Source: a virus
DNA length: 23,445 nt
Virus record (IMG/VR): IMGVR_UViG_3300044591_000257
Coordinates: 1-23,445 of that record
Strand: one strand, 5' to 3'
A program made the position numbers and the translations under genes. Of the stretch, positions 20,703-23,445 are shown piece by piece; within the stretch, counting starts at the first letter, position 1, and every line of letters begins with the position of its first letter. The notes under the pieces are model-generated. The model searched no databases. It was not told the origin of the DNA and saw nothing but the letters and a program-made list of their open reading frames with translations.

Positions 20703-21570
20703 CCAGCCACCTCATCAAGCACCGTTGAGACGGGTTGAGGTACAATCGCTGCCCCGTCGCAGCGGCAATGCTCTCGTGAAACGTGACGTGCTCGCAGTCC
20801 GCTCCGTCGTACTTGCCGGCCAGATATGCGGCTGTCCGGTAGATCGTCAGCCCGCCCATCGCGCTACACACCGGCACAGGAGGCGACCCGACCGGCGGCA
20901 GCCACTGGTGCTTCCACCCGCCGAGGCCGTTGGTGTAGTCGTCCCAGTACGAATTCAGCCTGAGTGCCCAGCAGTCGTAGTGCAGCCACGCGGCGACCAG
21001 TTGCGTCTCACCACTGGCGTTTGTCTGAAACGCCGGGTGCTGCAAGAGCGACACGCTGGCCATGCCGTAGGCGTCAGGCATGTCGCGCATCCAGCCGATG
21101 CCATTCAGGAGCCCTCGGTTGCTCCACCCGCCCCATGCGTCCAAGTCAATCACCACGACGTAGTCGGCCTCGGCCGCACACTCACGCACCCAACGCTGGC
21201 ACGCTGTGCGGTACTCGGCCAGGGCCTCAGTCCGCAGGCCAGCAAACTCCGTGGTAAAATGCTGCCGGTTGAGCCGCTGGCTTGTGAATGTCGCCTGGCT
21301 GTGCTGGCGGCAGAAGTCGGCGAGCACCTGGTCGGTGTTGTCCTCGTTGTCGTTTGTCTCGACGTGGGATTTCCACGAGCGGCAGCCGGCGGCCAGCTGC
21401 TCGAGGAGGCCAAGGTTTTCTTTCAACCACGGGGCGCAGCTGCGGGCCAGCCCAACGAACGCCACATCGGAGTCGCGCCAGACAGACTCTCCGACGCTGT
21501 GCGTCCGCTTGAAGTCTTCCGCAAAGCAGTCCATCGGATAGAGCAGGTGCTCGGGCACATTGATTGTCAT
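20677..21570 (-). CDS. Glycosyltransferase, DLD type (CAP59-like)
   Basis: This 297-residue protein starts MTINVPEHLLYPMDCF. It shows VAFVGLARSCAPWLKENL, the segment ETNDNEDNTDQVL (71-83), RTEALAEYRTACQRWV, and the nucleotide-sugar and metal-binding VVVIDLDAWGGWS (D142-D144). After these come a DCWALRLNSYWDD region and CEHVTFHESIAAATGQRLYLNPS. This is the layout of CAP59-like and other GT-A mannosyl-type transferases ('ENNS.D.T', 'R...L', 'DlD'). No membrane segment is visible. It overlaps the FkbM methyltransferase by 4 bases (ATGA-type), so both likely modify the same glycan. The acceptor is unknown. Confidence 0.85.
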   Translation of the reverse strand: MTINVPEHLLYPMDCFAEDFKRTHSVGESVWRDSDVAFVGLARSCAPWLKENLGLLEQLAAGCRSWKSHVETNDNEDNTDQVLADFCRQHSQATFTSQRLNRQHFTTEFAGLRTEALAEYRTACQRWVRECAAEADYVVVIDLDAWGGWSNRGLLNGIGWMRDMPDAYGMASVSLLQHPAFQTNASGETQLVAAWLHYDCWALRLNSYWDDYTNGLGGWKHQWLPPVGSPPVPVCSAMGGLTIYRTAAYLAGKYDGADCEHVTFHESIAAATGQRLYLNPSQRCLMRWLDGGQHGKD

Positions 21571-22160
21571 ACGTCGCCCGGCCTTCCTATTGCCCAGCAG
21601 TGGTCAGGGTGGGCGTCTGCGTGCGGGTGCGGCACTCGCTCAACGTCTTTGCCAAGCCGCATCAACTCCTTCACCACCTCGTCAAAGGTTGCGTGGCACT
21701 CCACAAGGAACGTCGCCCGGCTCCACACGCCAGCGGAAGCGACAGACAGCACATCCACCTCGGCCCCCTCAATGTCGATCTTGATGAAGTCGGCACCGTC
21801 AGGACACAGAGCGTCCAGCGTGAAGCCTCGCACCGTCACTACTTCATGCACAGGGGCATCAGCGCACCCGCTCGCACCAATCGGGTGAACCTCCAGCAAC
21901 GAGCTCTGCTCGGAAGATGGGCGGCTGTAAAGCAGTGCGTCGCCATCGCGGCTGCAGGCCGCCCCATGGATCGCCACAGCGTTTCCGGGCAGACCAGCAG
22001 ACAGCACCTCATAGGCCCGCCCGTCAGCCTCTACGGCCGTGACGGCAGCGAATTCGCCAGCCAGCATGCGTGTCCACGATCCGACATTCGCACCGATGTC
22101 GGCGGCGTGCCTGCGAGCAACGCCAGTCAGTGAATGCAACAGCCAACGCTCAACGCTCAC
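21567..22160 (-). CDS. FkbM-family methyltransferase
   Basis: This 197-residue protein starts MSVERWLLHSLTGVARRHA. The SAM-binding glycine loop is DIGANVGSWTRML (21-33), followed by an acidic residue in AVEADGRAYE, and the family motif FIKIDIEGAEVDVL (125-138), which is highly specific to FkbM/Methyltransf_21. It should O-methylate a small molecule or sugar using S-adenosylmethionine in the cytoplasm. It overlaps the RusA gene upstream by 4 bases and the glycosyltransferase downstream by 4 bases. That pairing suggests capped or methylated glycan synthesis on the virion or host surface. Confidence 0.94.
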   Translation of the reverse strand: MSVERWLLHSLTGVARRHAADIGANVGSWTRMLAGEFAAVTAVEADGRAYEVLSAGLPGNAVAIHGAACSRDGDALLYSRPSSEQSSLLEVHPIGASGCADAPVHEVVTVRGFTLDALCPDGADFIKIDIEGAEVDVLSVASAGVWSRATFLVECHATFDEVVKELMRLGKDVERVPHPHADAHPDHCWAIGRPGDV

Positions 22161-22555
22161 GTTACACGCACGGTAGTCCGTGCCTCCGTGCCGTACCGCT
22201 TTTCGATCACCAGCCGCTTCACCTGCTTGTCGTTGCCGATGATTGGGCCGATGGCATCCAGAACCGCCTTGGCCACGTTGTCCACGTCCGGCAGCGGGGC
22301 GGGCGGTGCGGTGGGCTTGAGCCCCTTTTTGTTGAGGTGCGACCTCGGCCGCACGAACACGGCGTCGATCACCACCTCCACCGTCCCGGTGCAGGCACGC
22401 AGGCCAGCGTCCACGGCTGCCAGTTGCAGGGCCTTCCTGTAGGCGTGGATCGGGTGCCGTGCCTCAACGTAGGCGTGCGCGAACTTGCCACGGGTCGTGA
22501 TACGTGCCCGAGGCTGCGGGACCGGCTCGCCGTCAACGCTGAACGTGATGGACAT
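22157..22555 (-). CDS. rusA: RusA-type Holliday junction resolvase
   Basis: This 132-residue protein starts MSITFSVDGEPVPQPRARIT, the N-terminal 'f.v.G.P.pk.R.R' pattern of RusA. The catalytic region is LPDVDNVAKAVLDAI (D90, D92, K96, D100), with a further acidic site at GNDKQV (D109), matching the three essential aspartates and the lysine of E. coli RusA. It ends with a strand VKRLVIEKRYG. Length fits the family (about 120-140). It resolves branched DNA before packaging. It is the only replication or recombination gene in this window. Confidence 0.95.
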   Translation of the reverse strand: MSITFSVDGEPVPQPRARITTRGKFAHAYVEARHPIHAYRKALQLAAVDAGLRACTGTVEVVIDAVFVRPRSHLNKKGLKPTAPPAPLPDVDNVAKAVLDAIGPIIGNDKQVKRLVIEKRYGTEARTTVRVT

Positions 22556-22576
22556 GCACGCAACATCGCAGGCGTG

Positions 22577-22783
22577 TCAAGCAAACCAGTGCGACACGTT
22601 CAGGCACTCAAAGTGCCGCATCACCTGACGCACGCAATAGCCTTCGTGGATCTCATCAAGCACATACGAATGGATGACGAGTCCATTCGCCAGATAGAAA
22701 ACATCGACGCCCGCTTGGATGGGCCGTAAAGCGCCATCCAGCGGGCCGCCGAGGAACTCGACTGTTATCCACTGCGTTTTCAT
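22577..22783 (-). CDS. Small conserved phage protein with 'GGPLDG' motif
   Basis: This 68-residue protein starts MKTQWITVEFLGGPLDGALRPI. The 'LGGPLDG' motif near the N-terminus, followed by a beta-hairpin-like stretch (VDVFYLANGLVIHSYVLDE) and a C-terminal Y.V....HFE region, is a recurrent small protein type in phages and actinobacterial elements, with no known function. There is no signal peptide or TM segment. It overlaps the upstream gene by 4 bases and is followed after 21 bases by rusA. Confidence 0.8.
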   Translation of the reverse strand: MKTQWITVEFLGGPLDGALRPIQAGVDVFYLANGLVIHSYVLDEIHEGYCVRQVMRHFECLNVSHWFA

Positions 22784-23085
22784 TCGTACCGAATCACGGC
22801 GAACCAGCCACGCGGGCCGCGAGCGACACCCTTTTCCACGATGCGGTAGCGCCCGTAGTAGCAGCAGTTACGCATCGCAGCGTCTGGCGAAGCAGACGAA
22901 AAGCCGATGCCCTCTCGCCTGCCACCAGCAGTGCCGCAATGTCGCAGCACGCCTGAGCGTGCCATCGTCTCAGCGTCCTGCTGCGCCGACGTGATGTTGA
23001 CCCGCCGTGCGTTGATCACCACGTTGTCGGCCTGGGCCACGACGCCGCAGAACGCCAGAAGAATCGCAAAGCAAATCCGTTGCAT
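22780..23085 (-). CDS. Small secreted Cys-containing protein
   Basis: This 101-residue protein starts MQRICFAILLAFCGVVAQADN behind a strong GGAG site (GAAGGAGCG). Residues 1-19 are a typical signal peptide with an A-x-A cleavage site (AQA). The mature part has HCGTAGG, REGIGFSSASPDAAMRNCCYYG (C74-C75 vicinal pair) and ARGPRGWFAVIRYE. The GFS-SPD-CCYYG order recalls small secreted proteins I associate with Planctomycetota, but I cannot name a family. It should act outside the inner membrane, perhaps on the host envelope or in superinfection exclusion; that is a guess from location. Confidence 0.78.
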   Translation of the reverse strand: MQRICFAILLAFCGVVAQADNVVINARRVNITSAQQDAETMARSGVLRHCGTAGGRREGIGFSSASPDAAMRNCCYYGRYRIVEKGVARGPRGWFAVIRYE

Positions 23086-23148
23086 ACCTTTCGCTCCTTC
23101 GTGAAATGCGGCACTCCTGCACCGCTGCGATCCACCGTAGCCAACGTG

Positions 23149-23445
23149 TCAACTCAAACCGTGGAATCGGTAGCCGTCCCATGAGTATTTCGGGACGCTG
23201 AACCGTTCTTCCTTTGGCGTTGCTGGCTGTGCTCGACGTGCTCGACACTCAGCCGCACGCTCCGCGATCTGCTCTTGCGTGGGATCGTCGTCCAGAATGT
23301 CTCGCGTAGACCGCTGACGATTCGGCAGCTTGTGCCGAACCTTGAGGTGATGCACAAACGACTCCGAACAGCCCAGGGCGGCGGCGATCTCCATGTAGGA
23401 GTCGCCGCGCGCCCACAACTGGTGCAGCGTCGCCGCACAGTATTC
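23149..23445 (-). CDS. GcrA-like HTH protein (partial, N-terminus off window)
   Basis: The frame is open to the right edge, giving 98 residues. Visible sequence begins EYCAATLHQLWARGDSYMEI, so the annotated start lies outside the window. An internal TTG at 23418 is probably not the start. Residues 6-45 (LHQLWARGDSYMEIAAALG, then SFVHHLKVRHKLPNR) match the GcrA-like HTH pattern 'L..LW..G.S..EIA..LG.S...V..K...L..R'. The motif DDPTQEQIAERAAECR follows, then a C-terminal YSWDGYRFHG. It probably binds DNA. The gene at 20343-20702 has the same order of parts. Confidence 0.78.
   Translation of the reverse strand, partial: EYCAATLHQLWARGDSYMEIAAALGCSESFVHHLKVRHKLPNRQRSTRDILDDDPTQEQIAERAAECRARRAQPATPKEERFSVPKYSWDGYRFHGLS

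Noticed and set aside
23086-23160. TTGACA at the end of the right-edge HTH gene as a possible -35 promoter box
   Set aside because: No acceptable -10 box lies 15-19 bases downstream, and the hexamer is formed by coding sequence and the stop codon.

Overview
This window is a contiguous stretch of a tailed-phage genome (free phage, prophage or metagenomic contig; the sequence does not say which). All supported genes lie on the minus strand, so transcription runs from position 23445 towards 1. Genes are packed end to end with 1-8 base stop/start overlaps, often of the ATGA or GTGA type, and no stretch of 300 bases lacks a gene. The DNA is visibly GC-rich, Shine-Dalgarno motifs (GGAG/GAGG) are common and GTG starts are frequent. 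The gene order is that of an HK97-like siphovirus. No integrase, repressor, tRNA or CRISPR array was seen. I infer a Planctomycetota host from remembered family resemblance of several small proteins (secreted zinc-ribbon peptide, two-TM protein, papain-like protease, 'DPTxxEI' HTH proteins). This is not proven by the sequence.

Right part (23445-17551): accessory and presumed lysis genes. In transcription order: a GcrA-like HTH protein cut by the window edge, a small secreted Cys-containing protein, a 'GGPLDG' small protein, a RusA-type resolvase, an FkbM-type methyltransferase, a DLD glycosyltransferase, and a second HTH protein related to the first. A run of membrane proteins follows: a holin-like two-TM protein, a two-TM protein with a soluble domain, a membrane-anchored papain-like cysteine protease, a GlsB/YeaQ-like protein, a small TM protein, and a secreted-looking zinc-ribbon peptide. 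No peptidoglycan hydrolase is visible, so the protease is the best endolysin candidate.

Middle (17547-8748): packaging and head module. A small HNH nuclease is followed by a second, AT-richer HNH protein with many zinc-binding pairs. Its ribosome binding site sits in the loop of a perfect hairpin. Then come terS, terL, portal, prohead protease, a 56-residue Ogr/Delta-like zinc-finger protein, and the HK97-fold capsid protein followed by a strong intrinsic terminator. After these lie a second glycosyltransferase, a small conserved protein, the head-tail connector and an Ig-like protein.

Left part (8751-1): a fibre-like cluster (collagen-like protein, conserved structural protein, glycine-rich protein, 'YAGIGY' protein) interrupts the connector genes. 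It is followed by head closure, gp10-like and tail-completion proteins, two paralogous tail-tube-like proteins, a G/GT tail chaperone pair joined by a textbook -1 frameshift signal, the tape measure protein, and the start of a further structural gene cut by the left edge.
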